Counted from the first letter of the stretch, positions 34,874-44,763 are shown. The stretch is DNA of 64,000 nucleotides from Treponema parvum (GCF_017893945.1 NZ_CP054257.1:744001-808000); one strand, 5' to 3'. Numbers and translations: made by a program. Notes: generated from the letters alone by a model not told the origin.

Positions 34874-34944
34874 ATTTAACAGTCGAACAAAATATCAATT
34901 TTGGACGACTGTTGAATCAGTGCGCTCTTTGCGCACGATTCAAC
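34874..34944. repeat. composite hairpin element after tpiA, two overlapping hairpins
   Basis: Hairpin 1: arms 34874-34885 and 34906-34917 (12 bp, one G-T), loop AACAAAATATCAATTTTGGA. Hairpin 2: arms 34911-34925 and 34931-34944 (14 bp, one bulged A), loop of about 5 nt. The two share 34911-34917 and cannot form together. Related copies are at 32753-32811 (minus), 51865-51925 and 62018-62070. The element is two bases from the tpiA stop and could end or modulate that message. Confidence 0.65.
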
Positions 34945-35039
34945 AAAGCGTCGTAGCCGCTGCAAACCGTTTACAGCTATCCGCACTTGCTGCTGCACAC
35001 AAGCCGTCAGCGCATTGCCGTTATGATGTTCTCGTTTGT

Positions 35040-35068
35040 TTGACAAATTCTACTATTTTAGCTATTAT
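35040..35068 (+). promoter_or_regulatory. promoter of secG and possibly the V-ATPase operon
   Basis: TTGACA 35040-35045, 17-nt spacer, TATTAT 35063-35068, a near-consensus sigma70 promoter. No strong terminator is seen between here and the V-ATPase genes. Confidence 0.65.
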
Positions 35069-35098
35069 AGCGCTAATATTTAGTTTGGAGTTTTATAT

Positions 35099-35428
35099 AT
35101 GGGTGTTATTGGTATTATCCTTCTGGTCGTATTCGTTATTATCTGTATCCTGCTGGTTTTGCTGGTTCTGGTGCAGAATGAAGAAGGTATGGGAGGCCTT
35201 ATAGGCGGCGGAGTTTCCAATGCGTTCGGCTCACACTCAGCAAATATATTGACCAAAACAACCTATGTTTTGGTTACGCTGTTTTTTATTACGGCCTTCG
35301 GTCTTGCCTTGTTGAATAAAAAGCCCGCCGTCAAAACCGACTTATCGGGCGCGGCGCAGTCTGTTGAACAGGCTTCGGGGCAGAGTTCCGAATGGTGGAA
35401 GGATACTTCGGATTCTTCAGCAAAATAA
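35099..35428 (+). CDS. secG: protein translocase subunit SecG
   Basis: Small membrane partner of SecYE in protein export. 109 residues. Two membrane helices (about 4-25 and 52-72) flank the family motif LVQNEEGMGGLIGGGVSNAFGS. The polar C-terminal tail (QSVEQASGQSSEWWKD) is longer than the core family needs. TTTGGAG precedes the ATG. The next gene follows after 15 bases. Confidence 0.93.
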   Translation: MGVIGIILLVVFVIICILLVLLVLVQNEEGMGGLIGGGVSNAFGSHSANILTKTTYVLVTLFFITAFGLALLNKKPAVKTDLSGAAQSVEQASGQSSEWWKDTSDSSAK

Positions 35429-35443
35429 TTTTAAGGATTTAGT

Positions 35444-35914
35444 ATGTTTGCAGATATTTTTCCTCCGGAGAATATTATCGTCGGTTTGGAAAGCGAAGAT
35501 AAAGACGAAGTTTTTGAAGAAATGCTTGAAGTTATTGTCTCTGCCCAGCCGTATATCAGCCGTCAGGAAGCCTTGACGGCGTTAAAAGAACGTGAAAATA
35601 AAATGACCACGGGGATCATGCCGGGGATCGCGGTTCCTCATGCCATAAGTCCGTCCGTAAACGGCGTTGTCGGCGCCTTGGGGATAAGCTTTACGGGAGT
35701 CGACTATGACGCTATGGATAATAAGCCCGTGCATATCGTTTTTATGCTGCTCTTCGCTCCTAAGGAAACGCAACGACATCTTCAAATAATGAAGCAATTT
35801 GCCGATCTTCTTCATCATCAGGAATTATGCAAGGCTCTTATGCAAAAAAAATCTCCGCAGGAAGTATATGACGCGATTCGCTCTTATGAAGAAGCGATGG
35901 AGAGCGATTACTAG
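35444..35914 (+). CDS. PTS fructose-type EIIA / PtsN-like protein
   Basis: 156 residues of the EIIA-Fru fold. The phosphorylatable histidine lies in IMPGIAVPHAIS (about residue 65), and the region KPVHIVFMLLFAPKETQRHLQIMKQFADLL is typical of the PtsN (regulatory) branch. No PTS membrane component is nearby, so a regulatory rather than sugar-transport role is likely. It lies between secG and the V-ATPase genes in the same direction, 33 bases before the first of them. Confidence 0.88.
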   Translation: MFADIFPPENIIVGLESEDKDEVFEEMLEVIVSAQPYISRQEALTALKERENKMTTGIMPGIAVPHAISPSVNGVVGALGISFTGVDYDAMDNKPVHIVFMLLFAPKETQRHLQIMKQFADLLHHQELCKALMQKKSPQEVYDAIRSYEEAMESDY

Positions 35915-35947
35915 AAAATCCGGAAATAAAATTTTAACCTTGCGGAG

Positions 35948-36265
35948 ATGAGTATGGAAAAAGATGAAATGAATGCTATCGATCATCTTCTTGGTGTAGA
36001 AAAAACAGCTATGCAGCTTGTTTCGGATGCTCAAGGCGAAGCGTCAAAGCGCCTTACGTCGGCTCGCGCTCAAGCTGATGAGGAATATAAAAAAAAGTAT
36101 TCAATCCTGATCGATAAACTGGAGAAAGATCTTCAGACGAGGATCTCTGAAATCAAGGCCTCTCACAACGAGGCTCTTGACTCTTATAAATCCGGCGTAA
36201 GCAAAATTCAAAAGGACGTTTTCGCTTTTAACGCATTGTTGGATTCCGTTTTGTTTGCGGTGTAA
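35948..36265 (+). CDS. V-ATPase peripheral stalk protein, G/H-like
   Basis: 105 residues, charged and predicted to be one long helix (LLGVEKTAMQLVSDAQGEASKRLTSARAQADEEYKKKY). This matches the coiled-coil G/H subunits that pair with subunit E in the V/A-ATPase stator. Position at the head of the operon supports the call, but sequence alone is weak because any coiled coil would look similar. AATATGAG start: the ATG at 35948 has TGCGGAG upstream, and a second in-frame ATG lies two codons later. Confidence 0.65.
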   Translation: MSMEKDEMNAIDHLLGVEKTAMQLVSDAQGEASKRLTSARAQADEEYKKKYSILIDKLEKDLQTRISEIKASHNEALDSYKSGVSKIQKDVFAFNALLDSVLFAV

Positions 36266-36274
36266 GGATAAAAA

Positions 36275-37300
36275 ATGAGTCGTTCTGATGCTGCCGCATA
36301 TGTAAATGCAAAGGCAAACGGAATGCTACAAAAATCGTTTGTAGGGCCTAAAGCAATAAAGTTATTTTCAGTACATTCTCTGCCTGAATTGTGGGCGCTT
36401 CTTTTTACACAAGAAATGCCTTCGGTACCCGGCCAAGTGCTTGCCGAAGAGATCGAAAGAAAGGCTTTGCAGGAATTTATTTTACAATACAAAAAATTGC
36501 TGGCTATGTATCCCAAACCCGACGCGGTGTCTTTGTCGCTTTTGCAGTATTACGATTATGAGAATTTAAAAAGCATTGCGACCGCTCTTTCCAAAAATGA
36601 AAAAAACATGCCACAAGTGATAGACGTAAGTCCTTATAATATAATAAATTATAAGGAATGGCCCGATTTGGTTAAGATTACGGAAAACACGCCTTTTTAT
36701 TGGTACGATAGAATTCCTTCCGCTCAGGATATGCAGGCCTTGGACAAAAAGCTTGATTTTCAGTACGTAAAAAATCTTTGGAAGTCCATAGACGAGCTTC
36801 CGCGTTCGGAGCGCCCGTTTGTGCGCGATTTTATACTTGAGGACATAATTTTTAAAAATATTATTTGGGCGATGCGTCTTAAAGTCTATTACGATATGAA
36901 AAAAGATGATATTATTGCTCAGTTGATATTTGCCGACGATCATAAGAATGAAAAAGATTTGTTCGCCGCTCCAGCGCTCTCTATCCTCGATAAGGATATA
37001 AACGCCTATTCGGACTGGAGCGGCTGGAAATATGAAGACGCTCTTAATCCTCATGAAGAGGGGGGCGAGTGGACGTTGGATCCGTGCTGGGTTGAACAGT
37101 ATTTCCGCAGAATTTTTAATCGAAAGGCGTTAAAAAAAATGCATCAGTATCCGCTGACGGCTATGGTCATGGTATGCTGGTTTAAGATCAAGCAGAATGA
37201 ATATGAAACTGTCTGCGCCGCATCCGAAGCGCTGCGTATGGGCGTCGATGAGACACAGGTAATGGAATTGGCCGGTATTGCGCCGGCGAAGCAGAGGTAG
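36275..37300 (+). CDS. V-type ATPase subunit C (AC39/d family)
   Basis: 341 residues of the vATP-synt_AC39 family, the funnel-shaped subunit joining the central rotor stalk to the membrane ring. Family-like segments include LLQYYDYENLKSIATAL (about 88-104) and the C-terminal VMVCWFKIKQNEYETVCAASEALRMGV. Divergent from archaeal NtpC, as is usual in spirochaetes. Start ATG nine bases after the previous stop, next gene three bases on. Confidence 0.78.
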   Translation: MSRSDAAAYVNAKANGMLQKSFVGPKAIKLFSVHSLPELWALLFTQEMPSVPGQVLAEEIERKALQEFILQYKKLLAMYPKPDAVSLSLLQYYDYENLKSIATALSKNEKNMPQVIDVSPYNIINYKEWPDLVKITENTPFYWYDRIPSAQDMQALDKKLDFQYVKNLWKSIDELPRSERPFVRDFILEDIIFKNIIWAMRLKVYYDMKKDDIIAQLIFADDHKNEKDLFAAPALSILDKDINAYSDWSGWKYEDALNPHEEGGEWTLDPCWVEQYFRRIFNRKALKKMHQYPLTAMVMVCWFKIKQNEYETVCAASEALRMGVDETQVMELAGIAPAKQR

Positions 37301-37303
37301 AGG

Positions 37304-39286
37304 ATGGCAAGAACGACGCAGATGCGGCTTGTTGAGCTGATGGTATTAAAACAGGATATTGCGCGCATAATCGAGTTTTTAGGTAAACGCGCCGTTTTTC
37401 AATTTGAAAATCAAATTTCCTCTTATGAAAATGTATCCGATGAAAACACGAGGAACGATAAAGAACATGAAATTTTTTCCTCTTTGCAGCAGTGCCGCGC
37501 ATATCTGAACATTCAAGACAGAAGCGACGTACTGGATTGCTCTCTTCCCGACCGCGACGACTACGATAAAGCTCAAAATTTTTTGTCGGCCGTAGACGAA
37601 CTTAAAGAAAGGGAAAAAGAAGTGACCGAAAACGCTCGGCACGTAAAAGAAGCTTACAGAGAAGCTCTGGCTTTTTCAAATTTGAAGGCCTCGTATTCCG
37701 ATCTTGAACACCTTTCTTTTCTTACGCTGCGCATAGGAAAGATCGATCCCTCGCTGGTTGATGAACTTAAATTTGCCGTCGGAGACAGAGCAGCCATAAT
37801 ACAACTCGGGGATGATAAGTCGCGCATACTCGCGGCGTCGTCCAAAAAGGGACGATTTGCTCTTGACTCGGAATTAAAGCGGCACGGTTTTGTAGAAATG
37901 GAAATCCCTAAGGATTTTAAAGGCATTCCTGACGACGTTCTCGAAGGGCTCAAAATCAAGTCCTCCGAGGCTGAAAAACAGCTTGCCGTCGTTTCCGAAG
38001 AGAGAAAGAATTTTACGGACACCCATAAGGATATGCTTTTGCATCTTTTGGGCGTCTTCTCGATAGCAAAACAAGTGCGTGAGATGGAAAACAGGCTTGA
38101 GGCTACGCATATGGTTTATCGCATTACGGGATGGATTCCCGCGTATGCGACTCGGCAGATCATGCATGATCTGGATGTGCTCACTGAAGGCAGGATTGCG
38201 ATACGGGAATACAAACCTTCGGAAATTCCCGCCGTCATATCCGGACGCCAGCAGGTTCCCGTGCAGCTTAAACACGGAAAACTCGTAGGCGCCTTCGGCA
38301 GAATGATCTTCAGCTACGGATCTCCCGTTTACGGTTCCGTCGATCCTACGCCCTTCGTAGCGTTGTTTTTTACGCTGCTTTTCGGTATTATGTTCGGCGA
38401 TCTGGGACAGGGGCTTGTCTTTTTATTGTTCGGGCTGCTTTTAGCTAAAAAGATCGTTAAAGTAGGCGGTTGGAATAAATTTGCTCCCGTCTTTATGGCT
38501 ATAGGAGTGAGTTCTTCCATAATGGGACTTTTAACCGGAGAATTTTTTTCAAACGAAACTCTTTTGGAACCGTTCGCTCATTATGTTACGGGGCTTTTCG
38601 GCACGTCGAGATCTCCAATCCTGCCTATGCGCCCGGCTTCGGATCCGCAATCAATAAAAAACATGTTTATGTTTTTCGGATTTTCCATCGCGGTAGGATT
38701 TGTCATCAATACTTGCGGGCTAATTATCAACATAATAAATCAGTTTAACCGGAAACATTGGGGCGGCGCTCTCTTCGGCAAGACGGGTCTGTCCGGAGCG
38801 CTTTTTTTCTGGTATGTGATAGTCTTTGCGGTAAGGCTTGCATCTTTCGGGCACGTTCCCGAAATCTACGACTGGGTTATCATTGGGCTTACCCTGTTCG
38901 GCGCGGCATACGGTGAAATTTTGGAACGCATTATCGAAGGGCGCCGTCCCGTATTTGAAAACGGATTCGGAGCGGCGTTGATAGCGGGCTTGGTTGAAGT
39001 GATTGAAGTTATTTCGAATTATCTTTCAAACACGATAAGTTTTATGCGCGTAGGCGCATTCGCCCTGTCTCATGCGGTTTTAGGTTATATCATCAACACT
39101 ATGACGCATCTTGCAGGCGGAGCGGGCGGCATCGCGATATTGATCTTAGGCAACGCTACGGTAATAGTTTTGGAAGGAATGATAGTCGCCATTCAAGTGA
39201 TCCGTCTGCAATATTATGAATTCTTTTCAAAATTCTTTAACGAGACCGGAAGAGAATTTAAACCGTTCGCATTTTATTATACATAA
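37304..39286 (+). CDS. atpI: V-type ATPase subunit I (a)
   Basis: Membrane stator subunit that carries ions past the rotor ring. 660 residues: a cytoplasmic half with coiled coils (1 to about 340) and a membrane half with seven to eight helices. The key arginine is in NTISFMRVGAFALSHAVLG (about residues 576-594), the counterpart of the essential Arg in subunit a. FGIMFGDLGQGL (helix 1-2) is also characteristic. Follows the C subunit by three bases. A small hairpin and 73 bases precede the K subunit. Confidence 0.92.
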   Translation: MARTTQMRLVELMVLKQDIARIIEFLGKRAVFQFENQISSYENVSDENTRNDKEHEIFSSLQQCRAYLNIQDRSDVLDCSLPDRDDYDKAQNFLSAVDELKEREKEVTENARHVKEAYREALAFSNLKASYSDLEHLSFLTLRIGKIDPSLVDELKFAVGDRAAIIQLGDDKSRILAASSKKGRFALDSELKRHGFVEMEIPKDFKGIPDDVLEGLKIKSSEAEKQLAVVSEERKNFTDTHKDMLLHLLGVFSIAKQVREMENRLEATHMVYRITGWIPAYATRQIMHDLDVLTEGRIAIREYKPSEIPAVISGRQQVPVQLKHGKLVGAFGRMIFSYGSPVYGSVDPTPFVALFFTLLFGIMFGDLGQGLVFLLFGLLLAKKIVKVGGWNKFAPVFMAIGVSSSIMGLLTGEFFSNETLLEPFAHYVTGLFGTSRSPILPMRPASDPQSIKNMFMFFGFSIAVGFVINTCGLIINIINQFNRKHWGGALFGKTGLSGALFFWYVIVFAVRLASFGHVPEIYDWVIIGLTLFGAAYGEILERIIEGRRPVFENGFGAALIAGLVEVIEVISNYLSNTISFMRVGAFALSHAVLGYIINTMTHLAGGAGGIAILILGNATVIVLEGMIVAIQVIRLQYYEFFSKFFNETGREFKPFAFYYT

Positions 39287-39359
39287 ATATGCAGGCAGGC
39301 CGCCTTAAAGCGGTCTTCCGCAAAAACAGATCTTTATAAGGTGTAGGGGTGTTTATAGT

Positions 39360-39656
39360 ATGAATAAGAGATTATTTGTATTTGTTCAAGTTATGTTGTG
39401 TGGCGCGGTTCTTTTTGCACAGGGAAATGCGTCTTCAGCCGTGAGCGGTTCCGTGCTTAAATATTTTGCGGCCGCTCTTGCCGTAGGAATCGCCTGCATA
39501 GGAGGCGGAATGGCCGTAGGCAAGATAGGAGCAGCCGCCATGGGCGCGATGAGCGAAAATGCGGAACTTTCAGGTAAGGCGCTGCCGTTCGTAGGACTTG
39601 CCGAAGGTATTTGCCTGTGGGGATTCCTTGTAGCGCTGCTTATCATCATTCAATAA
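39360..39656 (+). CDS. atpK: V-type ATPase subunit K (proteolipid ring)
   Basis: 98 residues. A hydrophobic N-terminal segment ending in LFAQG resembles a cleaved signal. After it is one helical hairpin: VLKYFAAALAVGIACIGGGMAVGKIGAAAMGA and LPFVGLAEGICLWGFLVALLI. The ion-binding carboxylate is the Glu in GLAEGI. It has one hairpin, like archaeal and F-type c subunits, not the double hairpin of eukaryotic V-ATPase. The residues next to the Glu (Gly rather than Ser/Thr, no Gln in helix 1) give no sign of a sodium site, so protons are more likely. Its stop overlaps the next start. Confidence 0.9.
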   Translation: MNKRLFVFVQVMLCGAVLFAQGNASSAVSGSVLKYFAAALAVGIACIGGGMAVGKIGAAAMGAMSENAELSGKALPFVGLAEGICLWGFLVALLIIIQ

Positions 39657-39991
39657 TGGAATATTTTATAATCGGTGAAAGGGAGCTGGTTCTTGCGTTT
39701 GCGCTTGTGGGCATTCAGGGAACGGCGGCCGTAAACCGGAACGAAGCGCTTGAAGCGTTTAACAGAGTAACCGGAGGCGGCGGCGTTTTATCGACTCCGA
39801 TAGAAGGCGGCCGTCCTAAGGTTCTGATTTTAACCGAAAACATTACGGTAATGCTCGAAAGCGAAGTTCTTGAATGGCAAAAAAAAGGCGATTATCCGCT
39901 TATAGTCGAGATTCCCGGCATTCAAGGGCACCTGCAGGGCAAAAAAACATTGACGGATGCAATAAGAGAAGCGATCGGCGTAAAAGTTTAA
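39656..39991 (+). CDS. atpF: V-type ATPase subunit F
   Basis: 111 residues. Small Rossmann-like central-stalk subunit: FIIGERELVLAFALVGIQG at the N-terminus, LILTENITVML and PLIVEIPGIQG are family features. The true ATG is at 39656, inside TAATG with the stop of subunit K. A longer in-frame start lies within K and is rejected. The 28-base gap before subunit E carries AAGG. Confidence 0.88.
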   Translation: MEYFIIGERELVLAFALVGIQGTAAVNRNEALEAFNRVTGGGGVLSTPIEGGRPKVLILTENITVMLESEVLEWQKKGDYPLIVEIPGIQGHLQGKKTLTDAIREAIGVKV

Positions 39992-40019
39992 AGCCGGATC
40001 GCCTTATAAGGTACACAGC

Positions 40020-40658
40020 ATGGAAGAATTACGTTCGACCGAAATTCTTGATAAAGAAATACAGGCCGATGCAAGAAAAAAAGCTGAAAAAATTTTAGCT
40101 GATGCGGATCGTGAAGCGCAGCGCATACTCGACGGAGTTGCAAAGCGCATGGAAGACGCCGCAAAAGAGCAGGGCGACCTGTACGAGCAAAAGATTAAGA
40201 AATTTTTACACGATACCGAAGCGGCTCTCCCGATTGAAAAGGGAAGGTTTTTAGCTTCTTTTATAGAAGATGCGGTTTCTTCTTCGATAGATTCTTATTT
40301 GAAAGCTATGCCTCAAGAAAAACGCTTCGAGCTTGTAAAAATTCTTTTTAATAAGCTAAAAGATAATATAAAAGGAAAAAAGATAAACGCGCTTGTTTAC
40401 GGTTTTGACGCCGAATATGCAAAAAAATATTTTGTTTCGGTTTTAGGAAGCGACTTGATCTCTTGCAAAGAGACTTCCTTTGAAAAAACCGGACAGACGG
40501 AAACGGGCGGAATAAATATACACGAAGGAATCATTCTTGAGACGGAAGACAAGGCCGTTCGCTGCCGCCTCACTTTGGAAGAAGTGGTTTCCGAAATAGA
40601 AGAAACGCAAAGCAAAAAACTTGCGGAAACTTTGTTCGGCGGGAGGCTGCCTGAATGA
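40020..40658 (+). CDS. atpE: V-type ATPase subunit E
   Basis: 212 residues. A helical N-terminal half rich in Lys/Glu/Ala ([27 protein letters not shown]) forms the peripheral stalk and pairs with the G/H-like subunit. The globular C-terminal half ([30 protein letters not shown]) binds the catalytic head. Overlaps subunit A by four bases, so translation is coupled. Confidence 0.88.
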   Translation: MEELRSTEILDKEIQADARKKAEKILADADREAQRILDGVAKRMEDAAKEQGDLYEQKIKKFLHDTEAALPIEKGRFLASFIEDAVSSSIDSYLKAMPQEKRFELVKILFNKLKDNIKGKKINALVYGFDAEYAKKYFVSVLGSDLISCKETSFEKTGQTETGGINIHEGIILETEDKAVRCRLTLEEVVSEIEETQSKKLAETLFGGRLPE

Positions 40659-42442
40659 TTGAAGGAAGAATCACCCGCATATCGGGCCCTATAGTGTTTG
40701 CCGAAGGTCTTGACGGCTGCGGTCTTTACGACGTGGTAAACGTGGGCGAAAAAGAGCTTATAGGCGAGATAATACGTCAAGACAGGGGCAAGGCTACGCT
40801 TCAAGTCTATGAAGATGTGACAGGACTTCACGTAGGAGAAAAGGTTGTCTGCATAGAGCGTCCTCTTTCGCTGCGATTGGGGCCTGGCCTTGTGGGCACT
40901 ATCTACGACGGTATACAGAGGCCTCTTAAATCCATGTATGAAGACGGCGGAGCCTTTCTTTTGCCGGGGCAGCGGACAAAACCTCTTGACGTTGAAAAGA
41001 AGTGGCATTTTGAACAGGGAACCGCCTCCGACGGAAGCAAAATAACGGCAGGTTCCGCAATTTGTCCGGGGGCCGTCTTAGGCTCCGTTCAGGAAACAAA
41101 TTCCATAGTTCATACAATCGCGGTTCCTCCTACGGTGCGCGGACGCACTCTTAAAACGTTCGCGGGAAGCGGAGATTATACGGTTGAAGATGTTATCGCA
41201 ACAACGGAATTGGATGAAGAGATAAAACTTTCGCAGTATTGGCCTGTGAGAAAGCCGCGCCCGTACATGCAAAAGCTTTCGGTTACGGAGCCGCTTGTTA
41301 CCGGACTTCGCGTGATTGACGTGTTTTTTCCGCTTTCAAAGGGCGGCACGGCTTCCATTCCCGGCGGTTTCGGAACGGGTAAAACCATGACGCAGCACGC
41401 CATAGCAAAGTGGTGCGACGCGGACTTGATCGTATACATAGGCTGCGGAGAGCGCGGCAACGAAATGACCGAGGTTCTAAACGAATTTCCCGAGATAGTG
41501 GACCCCAGAACGGGACGCTCTCTTATGGAAAGGACCATCCTCATTGCCAATACTTCGAACATGCCCGTGGCGGCGCGCGAAGTTTCTCTTTATTCGGGAA
41601 TTACGCTTGCGGAGTATTACCGCGATATGGGTATGGCCGTAGCCATAATGGCCGACTCTACAAGCCGCTGGGCCGAAGCTCTACGCGAGCTTTCAGGGCG
41701 AATGGAAGAGATGCCTGCGGAAGAAGGATTTCCGGCTTATCTTCCCACGCGCCTTGCCGAATTTTATGAAAGAGCCGGAAGGGTAACTTCGCTGTGCGGA
41801 AAAGAGGGCTCGGTTTCGGTAATCGGAGCGGTGTCGCCTCCGGGCGGAGATTTTTCCGAGCCGGTTACGCAGCATACGAAGCGCTTTATACGCTGTTTTT
41901 GGGGGCTTGACAGAGACCTTGCAAACGCGCGGCACTATCCTGCAATAAGCTGGATAGATTCATACTCCGAATATGCAGACGAAGTTAAGGGCTGGTGGGA
42001 AAAGCACGATCCCGAATGGGCAACGGTCAGGCTTGAAGCCCTGGATCTGCTTAAAAAAGAGCAGCGCTTGCAGCAGATAGTCCGCCTTATAGGGCCTGAC
42101 GCCCTGCCTGAAGCCGAAAGACTTCTTCTTGCCGTGGCGGATATGATAAAAAACGGATTTTTGCAGCAGAATTCTTTTGATCCTATCGACACTTATTGCG
42201 TTTCCGAAAAGCAGATCGCAATTCTTGTTCTCATGATGGATTTTTACCGCCGTGCGCTTGCCGTTATCAAAGACGGAGCTCCGCTCGTAAGAGTAAACTC
42301 TCTTCCTGTAAAAGAAGAAATCACGCGCATAAAATCGGAAATTCCCAATGACCGGCTCGATAAGATCAAGGAAATAGAAGGACATCTTGATACTCAGATG
42401 AGCGAGCTTGAAAAGATATATCATAAAGTGGGTATTGCATGA
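40655..42442 (+). CDS. atpA: V-type ATPase catalytic subunit A
   Basis: 595 residues. Nucleotide-hydrolysing subunit: P-loop [19 protein letters not shown] (about 228-246), the non-homologous insert (SILG-type region at 110-190) that separates A from F-type beta, [16 protein letters not shown] with the catalytic Glu, and [27 protein letters not shown]. Complete and of normal length. Runs in either the synthesis or hydrolysis direction; Treponema V-ATPases are thought to pump or use ion gradients. Overlaps B by four bases. Confidence 0.96.
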   Translation: MIEGRITRISGPIVFAEGLDGCGLYDVVNVGEKELIGEIIRQDRGKATLQVYEDVTGLHVGEKVVCIERPLSLRLGPGLVGTIYDGIQRPLKSMYEDGGAFLLPGQRTKPLDVEKKWHFEQGTASDGSKITAGSAICPGAVLGSVQETNSIVHTIAVPPTVRGRTLKTFAGSGDYTVEDVIATTELDEEIKLSQYWPVRKPRPYMQKLSVTEPLVTGLRVIDVFFPLSKGGTASIPGGFGTGKTMTQHAIAKWCDADLIVYIGCGERGNEMTEVLNEFPEIVDPRTGRSLMERTILIANTSNMPVAAREVSLYSGITLAEYYRDMGMAVAIMADSTSRWAEALRELSGRMEEMPAEEGFPAYLPTRLAEFYERAGRVTSLCGKEGSVSVIGAVSPPGGDFSEPVTQHTKRFIRCFWGLDRDLANARHYPAISWIDSYSEYADEVKGWWEKHDPEWATVRLEALDLLKKEQRLQQIVRLIGPDALPEAERLLLAVADMIKNGFLQQNSFDPIDTYCVSEKQIAILVLMMDFYRRALAVIKDGAPLVRVNSLPVKEEITRIKSEIPNDRLDKIKEIEGHLDTQMSELEKIYHKVGIA

Positions 42443-43821
42443 AAGGAATAGAATACCGCGGACTGAATTCCATAGACGGACCTATTATGATTGTCCGCCG
42501 CACTGAGAATGTTTTTTACGGAGAAACTGTTTATGTGCGCGACCGCAGCGGTGAAAAACGCACGGGGCGCATTATAGATATTTCAGACGAGGCGGCCGTA
42601 GTACAGATCTTCGGTTCGACCACAGGGCTTGATTTGGGCAGAACCACGTTCGAATTTTTGGATCGGCCGCTTGAACTTCGCGTGGGCGAAGGACTTTTGG
42701 GACGAATTTTTAACGGATTGGGCGAACCAATTGACGGCTATCCCAAAATAATTTCAGACGAAAGCGTAAATGTAAACGGCGATCCCATAAATCCGTACGC
42801 GCGCATATATCCGAGAGATTTTATTCAGACAGGAATTTCGTCTATCGACGGAATGAATACACTTATCCGCGGACAAAAGCTGCCCATATTCAGCGGAAAC
42901 GGACTTCCCCACAATAAACTTGCGGCACAGATCATTCGGCAGGCCAAGCTTAAAAACAGCGACAGCCAGTTTGTGATGGTCTTTGCAGGAATGGGCATAA
43001 AATACGACGTAGCGCGTTTTTTTATAGACACTTTTGAAGAATCGGGAGTTTTGGCAAAGGTCGTCATGTTTCAGTCTTTGGCGGACGCTCCTTCGATTGA
43101 ACGCATAATAACGCCCAGATGCGCCCTTACGGCGGCGGAATATTTGGCTTACAAAAAGGGAATGCACGTTCTTGTCGTAATGACCGATATGACCAACTAT
43201 TGCGAAGCCTTGCGGGAAATATCGACTACGCGCGGAGAAGTCCCAGGTCGAAAGGGCTATCCCGGCTATCTGTATTCCGACCTTGCGGAACTTTATGAGC
43301 GCGCCGGCAGAATAAAAGATTCCGAAGGTTCCATCACTCAGATTCCGATCCTTACGATGCCCAACGACGACATAAGCCATCCGATTCCCGATCTTACAGG
43401 CTATATTACGGAAGGGCAGATAGTTCTCGACCGTGAAATGTCCCAAAAGGGAATGTATCCGCCTGTGGCGGGGCTTCCGAGCCTTTCGCGTCTTATGAAG
43501 GACGGTATCGGCGATAAGATGACAAGGGAAGACCATGCCGCCGTTTCGGCGCAATTGTTTGCGGCTTACTCAAAGGTAAAGTCCATCAGAAATCTTGCGG
43601 CTATAATAGGCGAAGAAGAACTTTCGGAATCGGATAAGTATTATTTGCATTTCGGCGACGAGCTTGAACAAAAATTCTTTTGCCAGGGCGAATATGAAAA
43701 CCGCACTATCGAACAGACATTGGACATCGGATGGAAACTTCTTTCAGGTTTGCCGCGTGAGGATCTGTACCGCATAAAGAGCGATATGATCGAAAAGTAC
43801 ATGCCTGCAAAAGAAGCGTAA
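42439..43821 (+). CDS. atpB: V-type ATPase subunit B
   Basis: 460 residues. Non-catalytic nucleotide-binding partner of [21 protein letters not shown] replaces the P-loop as usual for the family. [17 protein letters not shown] and [19 protein letters not shown] are strongly conserved. Overlaps subunit A by four bases and is followed 23 bases later by D. Confidence 0.96.
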   Translation: MKGIEYRGLNSIDGPIMIVRRTENVFYGETVYVRDRSGEKRTGRIIDISDEAAVVQIFGSTTGLDLGRTTFEFLDRPLELRVGEGLLGRIFNGLGEPIDGYPKIISDESVNVNGDPINPYARIYPRDFIQTGISSIDGMNTLIRGQKLPIFSGNGLPHNKLAAQIIRQAKLKNSDSQFVMVFAGMGIKYDVARFFIDTFEESGVLAKVVMFQSLADAPSIERIITPRCALTAAEYLAYKKGMHVLVVMTDMTNYCEALREISTTRGEVPGRKGYPGYLYSDLAELYERAGRIKDSEGSITQIPILTMPNDDISHPIPDLTGYITEGQIVLDREMSQKGMYPPVAGLPSLSRLMKDGIGDKMTREDHAAVSAQLFAAYSKVKSIRNLAAIIGEEELSESDKYYLHFGDELEQKFFCQGEYENRTIEQTLDIGWKLLSGLPREDLYRIKSDMIEKYMPAKEA

Positions 43822-43844
43822 GCCGGGCGGAAAAGCGGCGTAAG

Positions 43845-44462
43845 ATGGCAAAACTTAACATTGCACCTACAAAATCGAATTTGCTTAAGATGAACGAGCA
43901 GCTGGCCGTTTCGCAAAGCGGATACGATCTGCTCGAGCAAAAGCGCGAAATTCTCGTCATGGAGCTTATGCACATGGTGGAACGCGTAAAATTGCTTGAG
44001 CGCGACATAGACAAGGTTGTGGCGAACGCTTATCCTGCGTTAAAAAAAATGCTCATAGCCGCAGGCATGGACCGCATGGAACAGCTCTCTCATTCCGTTC
44101 AGTATGATTTTACAATCAGAGAAAAACCCGTAACTATCGGGGGAATGAAATTCCATTCCATAGATGTGGAACTGCCGCCCCGCCGCCTGTTTTACTCGCT
44201 TTTGGGAACGCTAGCCGAAGGCGACAAGGTTATGGCGGAATTCTTTAAACTGCTTACGCTGCTTGCACAGATGGCTTCGATCAGGACTATAGTGTGGCGC
44301 CTTGCGGGAGAAGTTAAAAAGACTCAGCGCCGTGTAAATGCGCTTAATAAAATGGTCATTCCCCAGGCTTTGGACACAAAAAAATACATAGAAAGCGTGC
44401 TTGAAGAGCGCGAACGAGAAAGTGTTTTTGTTCTTAAGTCGCTAAAGCGCCGGAAAGGATAA
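43845..44462 (+). CDS. atpD: V-type ATPase subunit D
   Basis: 205 residues. Central-stalk rotor subunit forming an antiparallel coiled coil: N-terminal APTKSNLLKMNEQLAVSQSGYDLLEQKREILVMEL and C-terminal KKTQRRVNALNKMVIPQALDTKKYIESVLEERERE are characteristic. Last gene of the V-ATPase operon (order G-like, C, I, K, F, E, A, B, D). The downstream 200 bases are a T-rich repeat stretch. Confidence 0.93.
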   Translation: MAKLNIAPTKSNLLKMNEQLAVSQSGYDLLEQKREILVMELMHMVERVKLLERDIDKVVANAYPALKKMLIAAGMDRMEQLSHSVQYDFTIREKPVTIGGMKFHSIDVELPPRRLFYSLLGTLAEGDKVMAEFFKLLTLLAQMASIRTIVWRLAGEVKKTQRRVNALNKMVIPQALDTKKYIESVLEERERESVFVLKSLKRRKG

Positions 44463-44645
44463 GAAAAGAACGGAATAACCTCGGCCGTCAATCATTTTTC
44501 CGTACTTTTTCGGGGCTTTGTCATGCTTTGCGGCGTCTTTTTTACGTGCTGCGGCGTTTTTGATGCGCTTTCCCATCATTCTCCGCGTTTTTTCGGCGCT
44601 TTTTTGCGCTTTTCTGGCGATTTTTTTTCACGTTTTTGTAGCGAT
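44463..44645. other. T-rich degenerate repeat region after the V-ATPase operon
   Basis: Part of the 300-base gap before the stress-protein gene. From about 44520 to 44640 runs of five to eight T alternate with GCG/CGGCG words in a loose 12-20 base rhythm (for example GCGGCGTCTTTTTT, CCGCGTTTTTTCGGCGC). No clear stem-loop or frame is convincing. It could act as a multi-step terminator. Confidence 0.4.
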
Positions 44646-44648
44646 GAT

Positions 44649-44677
44649 TTTACAATTATCATAAAATCTGTTACAAT
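44649..44677 (+). promoter_or_regulatory. promoter of the stress-protein gene
   Basis: TTTACA 44649-44654, 17-nt spacer, TACAAT 44672-44677. The leader of about 80 nt ends in GGAAGG before the ATG. Confidence 0.55.
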
Positions 44678-44763
44678 CAGTGTACTTTGAAAGAGTACGA
44701 ATATGAAAACGTTTTGTTTTTAAGTTACTCTGCCGCCGAAAGGAATAGAACGGAAGGTTTCAA

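Noticed and set aside
39611-39655. Longer N-terminus for V-ATPase subunit F
   Set aside because: Overlaps the last helix of subunit K in another frame; ATG 39656 inside TAATG fits the family start.
44459-44600. Minus-strand frame rich in Lys and Ala after atpD
   Set aside because: Composition follows from the T-rich repeat region. No ribosome site, and the frame would run into the end of atpD.
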